This document shows positions 35,657-45,171 of a DNA stretch of 64,000 nucleotides, piece by piece. The position numbers and the translations under genes are program-made. The stretch is from Rhizobacter koreensis (GTDB lineage Bacteria; Pseudomonadota; Gammaproteobacteria; Burkholderiales; Burkholderiaceae_C). Positions within the stretch are counted from its first letter, which is position 1; the number at the start of each line of letters is the position of its first letter. A model generated the notes under the pieces. It did no database searches. It saw only the letters and a program-made list of their open reading frames with translations, and was not told the origin of the DNA. The stretch spans positions 186,001-250,000 of the forward strand of contig NZ_JABWMJ010000006.1 in NCBI RefSeq assembly GCF_013366375.1, written 5' to 3'.

Positions 35657-36331
35657 TCAGTCGCTGGCGAAGGCGTACGGGCCGCCGCGCTCGAGCGCGC
35701 GCCGGTACGCCGGGCGCTCGTGGATGCGCTGCAGGAACGCCATCAGGTGCGGCCGGCTCGCGTCGAGCCCGGCGCGCTGCGCCGCGGCCTCGACCGGAAA
35801 GCTCATCTGGATGTCGGCCGCCGTGAACTCCGCGCCGGCGAACCACGCGTACGCCGCGAGCTCGCTTTCCATGAAGTCGAGCTGGCGCTTCAGGTTCGGG
35901 TCGACCGTGAGTCCGAGCATCTTGTTCGCGATGCCGCGCGCGATCGGCTTGACGAAGAACGGCATCGGCGCGCTCTTCATGCGCTCGAAGATCAGTTTCA
36001 GCAACAGCGGCGGCATCGCCGAACCTTCGGCGAAGTGCAGCCAGTAGGTGTAGCGCCGGTGCTCGGGCGTGCCGCGCGGCGGCACCAGGCGCCCGCCGCC
36101 GTAGGTCTCGACCAGGTACTCGACGATCGCGCCCGACTCGGCGATCGTGACGTCGCCGTCGCTGATGACCGGCGACTTGCCGAGCGGGTGCACCTCGAGC
36201 AGCTCGGGCGGCGCGAGCATCGTCTTGGGGTCGCGCTGGTACTTGCGAATCTCGTAGCCGAGGCCGAGCTCCTCGAGCAGCCACAGCACGCGCTGCGAAC
36301 GCGAGTTGTTGAGGTGATGGACGACGATCAT
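35657..36331 (-). CDS. Glutathione S-transferase
   Basis: Predicted 224 residues. The thioredoxin-like N-domain has a catalytic-site candidate HLNNSRSQRVLWLLEE (Ser after Asn), HPLGKSPV with the cis-Pro and the glutathione-binding AESGAIVEYL. The C-terminal helical domain carries FTAADIQMSFP. It conjugates or reduces with glutathione; the substrate is unknown. It lies 69 bp downstream of urtE and in the same orientation. Confidence 0.93.
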   Translation of the reverse strand: MIVVHHLNNSRSQRVLWLLEELGLGYEIRKYQRDPKTMLAPPELLEVHPLGKSPVISDGDVTIAESGAIVEYLVETYGGGRLVPPRGTPEHRRYTYWLHFAEGSAMPPLLLKLIFERMKSAPMPFFVKPIARGIANKMLGLTVDPNLKRQLDFMESELAAYAWFAGAEFTAADIQMSFPVEAAAQRAGLDASRPHLMAFLQRIHERPAYRRALERGGPYAFASD

Positions 36332-36400
36332 GGGAGCCTCCGGCGCTGCGAGCCGGCAGCGCGGCGATTGTCACGGCGAGCAGGCGCGACGCCCGGCGCG

Positions 36401-37237
36401 TCAGATCGACATTCGCGCCCGCACGCCGTCGGCGTCCATCTGGCGGCCGGCGCCGCGCTGCACGATCGCGCCGCGCTCCATCACCAGGTACTGGTCGGCG
36501 AGCTCGGCGGCGAAGTCGTAGTACTGCTCGACCAGCACGATCGCCATCGGCGCGCCGTCGAGCCCCTGCGTCGCGAGGCGACGCAGCACGCGCCCGATGT
36601 CCTTGATGATGCTCGGCTGGATGCCTTCGGTCGGCTCGTCGAGGACGAGCAGGCGCGGTCCCGCGGCGAGCGCCCGGCCGATCGCGAGCTGCTGCTGCTG
36701 GCCGCCCGAGAGGTCGCCGCCGCGCCGGTTCAGCATCGTGTGCAGCACCGGGAACAGCTCGAACAGCGCATCCGGAAGCGGTGTCGATCCGGGCCGCGTC
36801 GCCAGGCCCATCAGCAGGTTCTCGCGCACCGTGAGGCGGCCGAAGATCTCGCGGCCCTGCGGCACGTAGCCGATGCCGCGACGCGCGCGCTGGTACGGCG
36901 TCTCGCGCGTGATCGGCACGCCGCCGAGCACGATGCGACCGGTGCGCACCGGCACCACGCCCATCAGGCTGCGCAGCAGCGTGGTCTTGCCGACGCCGTT
37001 GCGCCCGAGCACGACCGTGATCTCGCCGACGCGCGCCTCGAACGCGACGTTGCGCAGGATGTGCGAGCCGCCGTAGTACTGGTTGACGCCGTCGACCTGG
37101 AGCAGCGGCGCCGCTGCATCGGGCGCGAGCGCGCTCGCCGCGCCGCCGCGAACGCCGGTCGGCGTCGCGACCGTCGCGCGCCCGCCGGCGCCGAGCGGCA
37201 ACGGGACGGCCGGCAACGGAACCCCGCTAGCGTCCAA
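36401..37237 (-). CDS. urtE: Urea ABC transporter ATP-binding subunit UrtE
   Basis: Predicted 278 residues. Walker A GRNGVGKTT, signature LSGGQQQQ, Walker B LLVLDEPTEGIQP (the GIQPSII stretch is typical of UrtE). The first ~45 residues are a Gly/Ala/Pro-rich extension beyond usual UrtE; a start further in cannot be excluded. It overlaps urtD by 11 bp and ends the urtABCDE operon. Works with UrtD on the urea importer. Confidence 0.93.
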   Translation of the reverse strand: MDASGVPLPAVPLPLGAGGRATVATPTGVRGGAASALAPDAAAPLLQVDGVNQYYGGSHILRNVAFEARVGEITVVLGRNGVGKTTLLRSLMGVVPVRTGRIVLGGVPITRETPYQRARRGIGYVPQGREIFGRLTVRENLLMGLATRPGSTPLPDALFELFPVLHTMLNRRGGDLSGGQQQQLAIGRALAAGPRLLVLDEPTEGIQPSIIKDIGRVLRRLATQGLDGAPMAIVLVEQYYDFAAELADQYLVMERGAIVQRGAGRQMDADGVRARMSI

Positions 37238-38117
37238 GGTAGACCTCCACCACTTGTTCGTTCGCCTGCACGTCGGCGAGCGAACCTTCGGCGAGCACGC
37301 TGCCCTCGTGCAGCACGGTCACCTTCTTGGCCGGATCACCGGCCGTGAGCGCGTGGATGAACGTCATGTCGTGCTCGACCACGACGAGCGAGTGGCTGCC
37401 TTCGAGCGAGAGGAACAGCTCGGCGGTGCGCTCGGTCTCCTCGTCGGTCATGCCGGCCACGGGCTCGTCGAGCAGCAGCAGCTGCGGGTCCTGGATCAGC
37501 AGCATGCCGATCTCGAGCCACTGCTTCTGGCCGTGCGACAGCAACCCGGCGACGCGGTCGGCGCTGCCCTGCAGGTGGATCAGCTCGAGCGTCGAATCGA
37601 TGCGGTCGCGCTGCTCGCCCGAGAGCCGGAAACGCATCGCCGCGCCGACCCCGCGCTCGGCCTTGAGTGCGAGCTCGAGGTTCTCGAACACGGTGAGGCG
37701 CTCGAACACGGTCGGCTTCTGGAACTTGCGACCCACGCCGCTCGAGGCGATGTCGTTCTCGCGCATGCGCAGCAGGTCGATGGTCGAACCGAAGTAAACG
37801 CGCCCGCTGTCGGGCTTCGTCTTGCCGGTGATCACGTCCATCATGGTCGTCTTGCCGGCGCCGTTCGGGCCGATGATGCAGCGCAGCTCGCCGGCGCTGA
37901 TGCTCATCGACAGCGCGTTCAGCGCCTTGAAGCCGTCGAAGCTGACGGTGATGTCGTCGAGGTAGAGGATCGCGCCATGCGTGGTGTCGACGCGGCCCGG
38001 CTCGTGGACGCGCGACCAGCTCGCCCCGCGATCGCCGGACGCGCCCTGCAGGGCGGCGCGGCGCGCCTGCGCGGCATCGAGCGCGCGCGTGCCGGCGTTC
38101 ATCAGATCGGGCGTCAT
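37227..38117 (-). CDS. urtD: Urea ABC transporter ATP-binding subunit UrtD
   Basis: Predicted 296 residues. Walker A GPNGAGKTT, LSHGQKQWLEIGMLL as the signature, Walker B LLLLDEPVAGMTDEE and VVEHDM switch. The first ~48 residues are an extension before ILYLDDITVSFDGF. It overlaps urtC by 4 bp. LivG-like with UrtD-specific SHGQKQWLEI. Confidence 0.94.
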   Translation of the reverse strand: MTPDLMNAGTRALDAAQARRAALQGASGDRGASWSRVHEPGRVDTTHGAILYLDDITVSFDGFKALNALSMSISAGELRCIIGPNGAGKTTMMDVITGKTKPDSGRVYFGSTIDLLRMRENDIASSGVGRKFQKPTVFERLTVFENLELALKAERGVGAAMRFRLSGEQRDRIDSTLELIHLQGSADRVAGLLSHGQKQWLEIGMLLIQDPQLLLLDEPVAGMTDEETERTAELFLSLEGSHSLVVVEHDMTFIHALTAGDPAKKVTVLHEGSVLAEGSLADVQANEQVVEVYLGR

Positions 38118-39292
38118 GGCGCCTCCTGGCCGGCTTCGCGGCGCGCGCGTGCGCGCCAGCGCGCCACGATCGAGGTGTCGCCGCGCACCAGGCCGACGAG
38201 GCCGTTGGGCAGGAACAGCGTCACCGCGATGAACAGCGCGCCCAGCACGTAGAGCCAGTACTCGGGCAGCACCTGGGTGAACCAGCTCTTGGCGCCGTTG
38301 ACGAAGAACGCGCCGACGATCGGTCCGACCAAGGTCGCGCGCCCGCCGACCGCGGCCCAGATCGTCATCTCGATGCTCGCCGCGGGCGACATCTCGCCGG
38401 GGTTGATGATGCCGACCTGCGGCACGTAGAGCGCGCCGGCGATGCCGCACATCACCGCCGAGATGACCCAGATGCTGAGCTTGTAGCGCAGCGGGTCGTA
38501 GCCGGTGAACATGACGCGCGACTCGGCATCGCGGATCGCCTGCAGGACGCGCCCGTACTTGGTGGCGACGAGCCAGCGCGCGGCGACGTAGAAGCCGATC
38601 AGCGTGAGCCCGGTGAGCACGAACAGCACCATCCGCATGCCCGGCGTCGCGACCGCGAAACCGAGGATGCGCTTGAAGTCGGTGAAGCCGTTGTTGCCGC
38701 CGAAGCCGGTCTCGTTGCGATAGAAGAGCAGCATTGCCGCGAACGTGAGCGCCTGCGTGATGATCGAGAAGTAGACGCCCTTGATGCGCGAGCGGAAGGC
38801 GAAGTAGCCGAACACGAAGGCCACCAGGCCCGGCACCAGCACCACCAGCAGCAGCGTCGCGACGAACGAATTGCTGAGGGCCCAGTGCCAGGGCAACTCC
38901 TTCCAGTCGAGGAACACCATGAAGTCGGGCAGGTCCGACTGGTAGTTGCCGTCGCGGCCGATCTGGCGCATCAGGTACATGCCCATCACGTAGCCGCCGA
39001 GCGCGAAGAAGATGCCGTGACCGAGCGAGAGGATGCCGGTGTAGCCCCAGATCAGGTCGATCGCGAGCGCGCAGATCGCGTAGCACATGATCTTGGCGAT
39101 CAGCTGCACCGCGAAGTCGGAGAGGTGCAGCGCGTGGCCGGCCGGAACCACGAGGTTGAGCACCGGCACGACGACGGCGAGGGCGAGAAGCGCAGCGAGG
39201 ACGGCCGCGGTTCGCTTCCCGCCGATGCCGCGCGAGCCCTTCGCGGTGGCGGGCAGCGGCGTCGAGCCGAGCGGTGGCAGGACGGCGCTCAT
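38114..39292 (-). CDS. urtC: Urea ABC transporter permease UrtC
   Basis: Predicted 392 residues with about ten membrane spans, LivM-like. UrtC marks: YTGILSLGHGIFFALGGYVMGMYLMR and RNETGFGGNNGFTDFK. It starts within the urtB stop (ATGA) and its stop overlaps urtD. Forms the membrane channel with UrtB. Confidence 0.95.
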   Translation of the reverse strand: MSAVLPPLGSTPLPATAKGSRGIGGKRTAAVLAALLALAVVVPVLNLVVPAGHALHLSDFAVQLIAKIMCYAICALAIDLIWGYTGILSLGHGIFFALGGYVMGMYLMRQIGRDGNYQSDLPDFMVFLDWKELPWHWALSNSFVATLLLVVLVPGLVAFVFGYFAFRSRIKGVYFSIITQALTFAAMLLFYRNETGFGGNNGFTDFKRILGFAVATPGMRMVLFVLTGLTLIGFYVAARWLVATKYGRVLQAIRDAESRVMFTGYDPLRYKLSIWVISAVMCGIAGALYVPQVGIINPGEMSPAASIEMTIWAAVGGRATLVGPIVGAFFVNGAKSWFTQVLPEYWLYVLGALFIAVTLFLPNGLVGLVRGDTSIVARWRARARREAGQEAP

Positions 39293-40896
39293 GCTTCGGC
39301 GCTCCGGCCCTTCATCGCGAAGATGCCCTGCGGCCGCTTCTGGATGAAGATCACGATGAAGACGAGCACGGTGATCTTGGCGAGCACCGCACCCTGCCAG
39401 CCTTCGAGCAGCTTGTTCAGCACGCCGAGGCCGAGCGCGGCGTACACGGTGCCGGCGAGCTGGCCGACGCCGCCCAGCACGACGACCATGAACGAATCGA
39501 CGATGTAGCCCTGGCCGAGGTCGGGGCCGACGTTGCCGACTTGGGAGAGCGCGCAGCCGGCGAGCCCCGCGATGCCCGAGCCGAGCGCGAACGCATAGGT
39601 GTCGACGCGGGCGGTGTCGACGCCGATGCACGACGCCATCTGCCGGTTCTGGGTGACGCCGCGCACGAAGAGGCCGAGCCGCGTGCGCGCGATCAGCACC
39701 GTCACGCCGGCGAGCACGAGCACCGCGAAGATCACGATCGCGATGCGGTTGAACGGCAGCGTGAGGTTGCTCATCAGCTCGACGCCGCCCGACAGCCACG
39801 CCGGGTTCTCGACCGGCACGTTCTGCGCGCCGAAGTACGAGCGCACCGCCTGCTGCAGCACGAGGCTGATGCCCCAGGTGGCGAGCAGCGTCTCGAGCGG
39901 GCGGCCGTAGAGCCAGCGGATCACGCTGCGCTCGAGCACCGCGCCGACCAGCGCCGCGCTCGCGAACGCGGTCGGGATCGCGGCCAGCACGTACCAGTCG
40001 AACGCACCCGGCCACCAGGCCTTGAACGCGTTCTGCACCACGTAGGTCGCGTAGGCGCCGATCATCATCAGCTCGCCGTGCGCCATGTTGATGACGCCCA
40101 TCAGGCCGTAGGTGATCGCGAGGCCGAGTGCGACCAGCAGCAGGATCGAGCCCAGGCTGACGCCGGTGAAGACGACGCCGACGCGCTCGCCCCAGGCGAG
40201 GCGCGAGTCGATGCCGGCGAGCGAAGCGCGCAGTTGCGCACGCACCTCGGGGTCGGTTTCGACGTCGGCCGCGAGGCGTTCGAGCAGCAGCGTCTTGGTC
40301 GCGGGCTCGCGGCTCTCGCCGAGCAGGCGCGCCGCCTCGAGGCGCTTGCCGCGGTCGCTCGACGAGACCAGTGCCGCCGAGCGCAGCAGGCCGAGCTCGG
40401 CCTTGAGGCGCGCGTCGGTCTCCGCCGCGTATGCCTTCTCGATCAGCGGCAGCTTGGCTTCGTCGACCTGGCTCTTCAGCTCGGCGACCGCCGTGCGGCG
40501 CTCGGCCACGTCGCTCGAGAGCAGGTGCAGCGACGCGATCGCGGCGTCGATCTCGCGCCGCATGCGGTTGTTGTTGACGACGTCCTCGGCATCGCCGGGC
40601 AGCGCAACCGGCGCGCCGGTGGCGGCATCGCGAGCGGCGTCGTCCTTGACCACGAAGACGCGTTCGCCGGCCACCTTGACGTCGCCGTCGGCGAGCGCCT
40701 TCAGGAACGCCGGCACGGCAGGGTCACCGCTCGCCGCCGCGGCAGCGATCGCCGCGGCGCGGCTGTCGCTGTCACCGGTGGCCATGCCCTGCACCTGCGC
40801 GGCGGTGAGCGCATGCGCGGCCCACGGCAGGCAGAGCAGCAGGCAGGCGAGAAGACGAAGAGGACTCAACGCAAACCTTCGAAAGTGCGGGATCAC
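39289..40896 (-). CDS. urtB: Urea ABC transporter permease UrtB
   Basis: Predicted 535 residues. A signal-like N-terminus (LRLLACLLLCLPWAAHA) leads to a ~200-residue periplasmic/helical domain typical of UrtB (HEAT-like segments from AAAIAAAAASGDPAVPAFLKA on), then a LivH-type permease starting GVSLGSILLLVALGLAITYG with NMAHGELMMIGAYATY. It lies 106 bp after urtA. Confidence 0.94.
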   Translation of the reverse strand: MIPHFRRFALSPLRLLACLLLCLPWAAHALTAAQVQGMATGDSDSRAAAIAAAAASGDPAVPAFLKALADGDVKVAGERVFVVKDDAARDAATGAPVALPGDAEDVVNNNRMRREIDAAIASLHLLSSDVAERRTAVAELKSQVDEAKLPLIEKAYAAETDARLKAELGLLRSAALVSSSDRGKRLEAARLLGESREPATKTLLLERLAADVETDPEVRAQLRASLAGIDSRLAWGERVGVVFTGVSLGSILLLVALGLAITYGLMGVINMAHGELMMIGAYATYVVQNAFKAWWPGAFDWYVLAAIPTAFASAALVGAVLERSVIRWLYGRPLETLLATWGISLVLQQAVRSYFGAQNVPVENPAWLSGGVELMSNLTLPFNRIAIVIFAVLVLAGVTVLIARTRLGLFVRGVTQNRQMASCIGVDTARVDTYAFALGSGIAGLAGCALSQVGNVGPDLGQGYIVDSFMVVVLGGVGQLAGTVYAALGLGVLNKLLEGWQGAVLAKITVLVFIVIFIQKRPQGIFAMKGRSAEA

Positions 40897-41002
40897 GAGC
40901 GGGCGCGACGCGGCCGCGGCGGGGTTCAGCCGCCGCGCCTCGTCGAGCGCTGCGGAACGCCGCCGACGCGGGGGCCGGCGGCGCCTTGCAGCGCCGCAGG
41001 AC

Positions 41003-42268
41003 TCACTTCTTCTCGGGCTCGTTCTTCTTCTTGTCGTTGCCTTCGATGTACGGGCTCCACGGCTTGGCCGGGATCGGCGCCGGCGTCTTCCAGACCACGT
41101 TGAACTGGCCGTCGCTCTTCACCTCGCCGATGAACACCGGCTTGTGCAGGTGGTGGTTCTTCATGTCCATGGTCGACGTGAAGCCGCCCGGTGCCTTGAA
41201 GGTCTGCCCCGCCATCGCGGCGATCACCTTGTCGGTGTCGGTGCTCTTGGCCTTCTCGACCGCCTGCTTCCACATGTGGATGCCGATGTAGGTCGCCTCC
41301 ATCGGGTCGTTGGTGAGCGGCTTGTCGGCGCCCGGGAGCTTCTTCGCCTTCGCATAGTCGGCCCACTGCTTCTTGAACGCGTCGTTGGTCGGGTTCTTGA
41401 GGCTCATGAAGTAGTTCCATGCCGCCAGGTGACCGACCAGCGGCTTGGTGTCGACACCGCGCAGCTCCTCCTCGCCGACCGAGAACGCGACCACCGGCAC
41501 GTCGGTCGCCTTCAGGCCCTGGTTGCCGAGCTCCTTGTAGAACGGCACGTTCGAGTCGCCGTTGATGGTCGAGATCACCGCGGTCTTGCCACCGGCCGAG
41601 AACTTCTTGATGTCGGCGACGATGGTCTGGTAGTCGCTGTGGCCGAACGGCGTGTACTTCTCGTCGATGTCCGAGTCCTTGATGCCTTTCGACTTGAGGA
41701 ACGCGCGCAGGATCTTGTTGGTGGTGCGCGGGTACACGTAGTCCGTACCGAGCAGCACGAAGCGCTTGGCGCCGCCGCCGTCCTTGCTCATCAGGTACTC
41801 GACGGCAGGGATGGCCTGCTGGTTCGGCGCGGCGCCCGTGTAGAACACATTCTTCGAGAGCTCCTCGCCCTCGTACTGCACCGGATAGAAGAGCAGCCCG
41901 TTGAGCTCCTCGACGACCGGCAGCACCGACTTGCGCGACACGCTGGTCCAGCAGCCGAACATCACCGCGACCTTGTCCTGGCCGATCAGCTGCTTGGCCT
42001 TCTCGGCGAACAGCGGCCAGTTCGACGCCGGGTCGACGACCACGGGCTCCAGCTTCTTGCCGAGCACGCCGCCCTTGGCGTTGATCTCGTCGATCGTCAT
42101 CAGGGCGACGTCCTTGAGGACGGTCTCGGAGATCGCCATCGTTCCCGACAGCGAGTGCAGGATGCCCACCTTGATGGTGTCGGCGGCCTGCGCGCCGAGC
42201 GAGAACGACAGCAGCCCCGTGGTGGCGAGGGCGGCGCTGAGCGCCTTGATCAGATGGCGACGTTGCAT
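41003..42268 (-). CDS. urtA: Urea ABC transporter substrate-binding protein UrtA
   Basis: Predicted 421 residues from ATG at 42268 with AGGAGG about 8 nt upstream. Twin-arginine-like signal MQRRHLIKALSAAL, cleavage near GAQA. The mature part starts DTIKVGILHSLSGTMAISE, the UrtA hallmark, with FGCWTSVSRKSVLPVVEE and the Lys/Glu-rich tail. It binds urea in the periplasm. First gene of the operon, with a sigma-54 promoter upstream. Confidence 0.96.
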   Translation of the reverse strand: MQRRHLIKALSAALATTGLLSFSLGAQAADTIKVGILHSLSGTMAISETVLKDVALMTIDEINAKGGVLGKKLEPVVVDPASNWPLFAEKAKQLIGQDKVAVMFGCWTSVSRKSVLPVVEELNGLLFYPVQYEGEELSKNVFYTGAAPNQQAIPAVEYLMSKDGGGAKRFVLLGTDYVYPRTTNKILRAFLKSKGIKDSDIDEKYTPFGHSDYQTIVADIKKFSAGGKTAVISTINGDSNVPFYKELGNQGLKATDVPVVAFSVGEEELRGVDTKPLVGHLAAWNYFMSLKNPTNDAFKKQWADYAKAKKLPGADKPLTNDPMEATYIGIHMWKQAVEKAKSTDTDKVIAAMAGQTFKAPGGFTSTMDMKNHHLHKPVFIGEVKSDGQFNVVWKTPAPIPAKPWSPYIEGNDKKKNEPEKK

Positions 42269-42330
42269 GGAAGTACCTCCTGTATGTGCGAAAGCCGGGC
42301 GGGAGATTCCCCGCCACGTCGCGGCCAGAT

Positions 42331-42347
42331 CGCAAGGCCCATGCCAA
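42331..42347 (-). promoter_or_regulatory. Sigma-54 promoter of the urt operon
   Basis: Read on the minus strand the site is TTGGCATGGGCCTTGCG. It matches the sigma-54 consensus (TTGGCAC-N5-TTGC) at the GG (-24) and GC (-12) with exact spacing, differing only at the C of CAC and the last base. Transcription would start near 42320, about 52 nt before the urtA ATG. This indicates nitrogen-limitation control. Confidence 0.75.
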
Positions 42348-42414
42348 GTTGGTGCCGCAATAGGACGACGCCGCGTCTGCATGCTTCATCACAGCGCCAT
42401 GGACCAAATCCCTC

Positions 42415-42449
42415 GCACCGAATCGTGCTTGCGCGCACCAAGATGGCTG
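42415..42449. promoter_or_regulatory. NtrC-like enhancer sites in the urtA/ureA gap
   Basis: GCACCAAGATGGCTG at 42435-42449 resembles an NtrC site (GCACCA-N3-TGGTGC) with an imperfect right half. GCAC-N6-GTGC lies next to it at 42415-42428. They sit about 95-130 nt upstream of the predicted urt start, a normal enhancer distance, and between the urt and ure operons. Confidence 0.4.
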
Positions 42450-42553
42450 ATCGCTGCGCTGCAGGCACCAACACGCGTCGGCGCCGCCGCGTGATGCGCC
42501 GCGAAGGCGCGTGCCGGGCTCGGTTCGTGCAAGCGTGGCGTCGCCGCGTCGCC

Positions 42554-42583
42554 TTGCCCGCCTCGCCACGCCGTCGCTAAGAT
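42554..42583 (+). promoter_or_regulatory. Candidate sigma-70 promoter of ureA
   Basis: TTGCCC at 42554-42559 and TAAGAT at 42578-42583 are spaced by 18 bp. Start of transcription would be near 42590, leaving a leader of about 27 nt. The match is partial. No clear Shine-Dalgarno precedes the ureA ATG. Confidence 0.4.
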
Positions 42584-42616
42584 GCGCCCGCACTGCTTCG
42601 ACAACCGACACGATCG

Positions 42617-42919
42617 ATGGACCTGACCCCGCGCGAGAAGGACAAGCTGCTGATCTTCACGGCGGGCCTGCTCGCGGAGCGGCGCCGGGCGCGGGGTCTC
42701 AAGCTCAATCACCCCGAGGCCGTCGCGCTGATCAGCGCGGCCATTCTCGAAGGCGCCCGCGACGGCAAGAGCGTTGCCGCGCTGATGAGCGAAGGCAAGC
42801 AGGTGCTGACGCGCGCCGACGTGATGGAAGGCGTCGCCGAGATGATCCCCGACATCCAGGTCGAGGCGACGTTCCCCGACGGCACCAAGCTCGTCACCGT
42901 GCACCAGCCGATCGAATGA
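42617..42919 (+). CDS. ureA: Urease gamma subunit
   Basis: Predicted 100 residues, exact family length. Starts [20 protein letters not shown] and carries [10 protein letters not shown] and [13 protein letters not shown]. It is part of the (UreABC)3 cytoplasmic enzyme that splits urea to ammonia and carbamate. First gene of the ureA-ureG run; it is 25 bp before the small gene. Confidence 0.97.
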   Translation: MDLTPREKDKLLIFTAGLLAERRRARGLKLNHPEAVALISAAILEGARDGKSVAALMSEGKQVLTRADVMEGVAEMIPDIQVEATFPDGTKLVTVHQPIE

Positions 42920-42944
42920 TCGGCAGAACCGCGAAAGGGCTCCG

Positions 42945-43133
42945 ATGTTCCGTCCGCTCATGCGACTTGCGATGGCGACCCTCGCCGCCGCAGCCGCCGC
43001 GTCACCCGCCCTGGCCCACGTGGTCGCGTCCGATCCGGCGCATGCGCACTGGCATCCCGGCGACCTGCTCGGCCTCGCCGCGGTGGCGGGCCTCGCCGCT
43101 CTCGCGGTGTGGATCGACCGGCGCTCGCGGTGA
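42945..43133 (+). CDS. Small membrane protein inserted between ureA and ureB
   Basis: Predicted 62 residues. A signal peptide-like start ([19 protein letters not shown]) is followed by [16 protein letters not shown], which has several His residues, and a hydrophobic segment [17 protein letters not shown] with a basic end DRRSR. The start after PALA with HV... resembles the N-terminus of HupE/UreJ nickel-related proteins, but it is far too short. Its TGA overlaps the ureB GTG (GTGA), so it is translationally coupled to ureB. Possible role in nickel supply; unproven. Confidence 0.65.
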   Translation: MFRPLMRLAMATLAAAAAASPALAHVVASDPAHAHWHPGDLLGLAAVAGLAALAVWIDRRSR

Positions 43134-43435
43134 TCCCGGGCGAACTGCTCGTCGCCGACGGGGCGCTCGAGCTCAACGCGGGCCGACGCACGCTGACGCT
43201 GGTGGTCGAGAACAGCGGCGACCGTCCGATCCAGGTCGGCTCGCACTATCACTTCGCGGAGACCAACGCGGCGCTGCGCTTCGACCGCGACGCCGCGCGC
43301 GGCATGCGGCTCGACATCGCCTCGGGCACCGCGGTCCGCTTCGAGCCCGGCCAGCAGCGCACGGTCGAGCTCGTCGACTACGCCGGCGCGCGCACCGTGT
43401 ACGGCTTTCGGGGCCTCGTGCAGGGACAGCTCTGA
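43130..43435 (+). CDS. ureB: Urease beta subunit
   Basis: Predicted 101 residues from GTG at 43130, chosen because UreB starts (M)IPGELLV and ELNAGR. An in-frame GTG at 43109 would add seven residues. [10 protein letters not shown] and [12 protein letters not shown] are family marks. GTGA overlap with the small gene and TGATG overlap with ureC indicate tight coupling. Confidence 0.95.
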   Translation: MIPGELLVADGALELNAGRRTLTLVVENSGDRPIQVGSHYHFAETNAALRFDRDAARGMRLDIASGTAVRFEPGQQRTVELVDYAGARTVYGFRGLVQGQL

Positions 43436-45171
43436 TGACTTCGATCGGCCGCCGCGCCTATGCGGAAATGTTCGGTCCGACCATTGGCGACCGGGTGCGC
43501 CTCGCCGACACCGGACTCGTCGTCGAGGTCGAGCGCGACTTCACGCTGCAGGCCGGCAGCTACGGCGAAGAGGTGAAGTTCGGCGGCGGCAAGACGATTC
43601 GCGACGGCATGGGGCAGAGCCAGCGCCTGGCCGACGAAGTCGCCGACACGGTGATCACCAACGCGCTGGTCATCGACCACTGGGGCATCGTCAAGGCCGA
43701 CGTCGGCATCAAGAACGGCCTCGTCGCGCGGCTCGGCAAGGCCGGCAACCCCGACGTGCAGCCCGGCGTCGACATCGTGATCGGCCCGGGCACGGAAATC
43801 ATCGCGGGCGAAGGGATGATCCTCACCGCGGGCGGCATCGATTCGCACATCCACTTCATCTGCCCGCAGCAGATCGAGGAGGCGCTGATGAGCGGCGTCA
43901 CCACGATGCTCGGCGGCGGCACCGGGCCGGCAACCGGCACCTTCGCGACGACCTGCACGCCGGGGCCGTGGCACATCCACTCGATGCTGCGCGCGGCCGA
44001 GGCGTTCCCGATGAACCTCGGCTTCATGGGCAAGGGCAACGCCAGCCGGCCGCGCGCGCTCGAGGAGCAGATCGAGGCCGGCGCGATCGGCCTCAAGCTG
44101 CACGAGGACTGGGGCACCACGCCGGCGGCAATCGACTGCTGCCTCGGCGTCGCCGACGCGCACGACGTGCAGGTGACGATCCACACCGACACGCTCAACG
44201 AATCGGGCTTCGTCGAGGACACGGTCGCGGCGATCGGCGGACGCGCCATCTCGACCTTCCACACCGAGGGCGCCGGCGGCGGCCATGCGCCCGACATCAT
44301 CAAGGTCGCGAGCCTCGCCAACGTGCTGCCGTCGTCGACCAACCCGACCATGCCGTACACCGTGAACACGGTCGACGAGCACCTCGACATGCTGATGGTG
44401 TGCCACCACCTCGACGCCGGCGTCGCCGAGGACCTGGCGTTCGCCGAGAGCCGGATCCGGCGCGAGACCATCGCCGCCGAAGACATCCTGCACGACCTCG
44501 GCGTGTTCTCGATGATGTCGTCCGACAGCCAGGCGATGGGCCGGGTGGGCGAGGTGATCGTGCGCACCTGGCAGGCCGCGCACAAGATGAAGGCGCAGCG
44601 CGGCTGGCTGGCCGCGCCCGCGCCGAACGGCTGCGAGGGCCAGGAGCGCAACGACAACTTCCGAGTGAAGCGCTACATCGCCAAGTACACGATCAACCCG
44701 GCGATCACGCAGGGCATCGCGCACGTCGTCGGCTCCATCGAGCCCGGCAAGCTCGCCGACCTCGTGCTCTGGAAGCCGGCGTTCTTCGGCGTCAAGCCGG
44801 CGCTGATCCTCAAGGGCGGGATGATCGCGGCGGCGGCGATGGGCGACCCCAACGCGTCGATCCCGACGCCGCAGCCGGTGCACTTCCGTCCGATGTTCGG
44901 CTCGTTCGGGCCGGCGCTGAACCCGACCTCGGTCACCTTTTTGTCGAGAGCGGCGCACGAGGCGGGCGTGGCCGACAAGCTGGGCCTGCGCCGCCGCATC
45001 GAAACCGTTCGCCAGACGCGCAGCATCGGCAAGCGCGACATGGTCCACAACGCCGGGACGCCGGCCATCGAGGTGGACCCGCAGACCTACGAGGTGCGTG
45101 CCGACGGCGTGTTGCTGACCTGCGAGCCGGCGACCGAGCTGCCGATGGCGCAGCGCTATTTCCTGTTCTGA
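43435..45171 (+). CDS. ureC: Urease alpha subunit (catalytic)
   Basis: Predicted 578 residues. Active-site set complete: His138 and His140 (DSHIH), carbamylated Lys221 (LKLHEDWG), His250, His276, Cys323-His324 (MVCHHLD flap) and Asp364 ([10 protein letters not shown]). Binds two nickel ions. Its start overlaps the ureB stop. Followed by a K+ channel gene rather than ureE. Confidence 0.98.
   Translation: MTSIGRRAYAEMFGPTIGDRVRLADTGLVVEVERDFTLQAGSYGEEVKFGGGKTIRDGMGQSQRLADEVADTVITNALVIDHWGIVKADVGIKNGLVARLGKAGNPDVQPGVDIVIGPGTEIIAGEGMILTAGGIDSHIHFICPQQIEEALMSGVTTMLGGGTGPATGTFATTCTPGPWHIHSMLRAAEAFPMNLGFMGKGNASRPRALEEQIEAGAIGLKLHEDWGTTPAAIDCCLGVADAHDVQVTIHTDTLNESGFVEDTVAAIGGRAISTFHTEGAGGGHAPDIIKVASLANVLPSSTNPTMPYTVNTVDEHLDMLMVCHHLDAGVAEDLAFAESRIRRETIAAEDILHDLGVFSMMSSDSQAMGRVGEVIVRTWQAAHKMKAQRGWLAAPAPNGCEGQERNDNFRVKRYIAKYTINPAITQGIAHVVGSIEPGKLADLVLWKPAFFGVKPALILKGGMIAAAAMGDPNASIPTPQPVHFRPMFGSFGPALNPTSVTFLSRAAHEAGVADKLGLRRRIETVRQTRSIGKRDMVHNAGTPAIEVDPQTYEVRADGVLLTCEPATELPMAQRYFLF

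Larger units (their letters stand above)
42269..42616. other. Divergent urtA/ureA regulatory region
   Basis: 348 bp without a gene. It contains the urt sigma-54 promoter, two NtrC-like inverted repeats, and a weak ureA promoter, listed separately. No other coding potential was seen. Confidence 0.7.

Noticed and set aside
29623-42616. Genomic island or transposon separating ureD from ureA
   Set aside because: No transposase, integrase, tRNA-attached direct repeats or GC shift were seen; the intervening genes are ordinary chromosomal genes.
43109-43435. ureB starting at GTG 43109
   Set aside because: The family N-terminus IPGE starts at 43130, and that GTG overlaps the small gene's stop as GTGA, a usual coupling arrangement.
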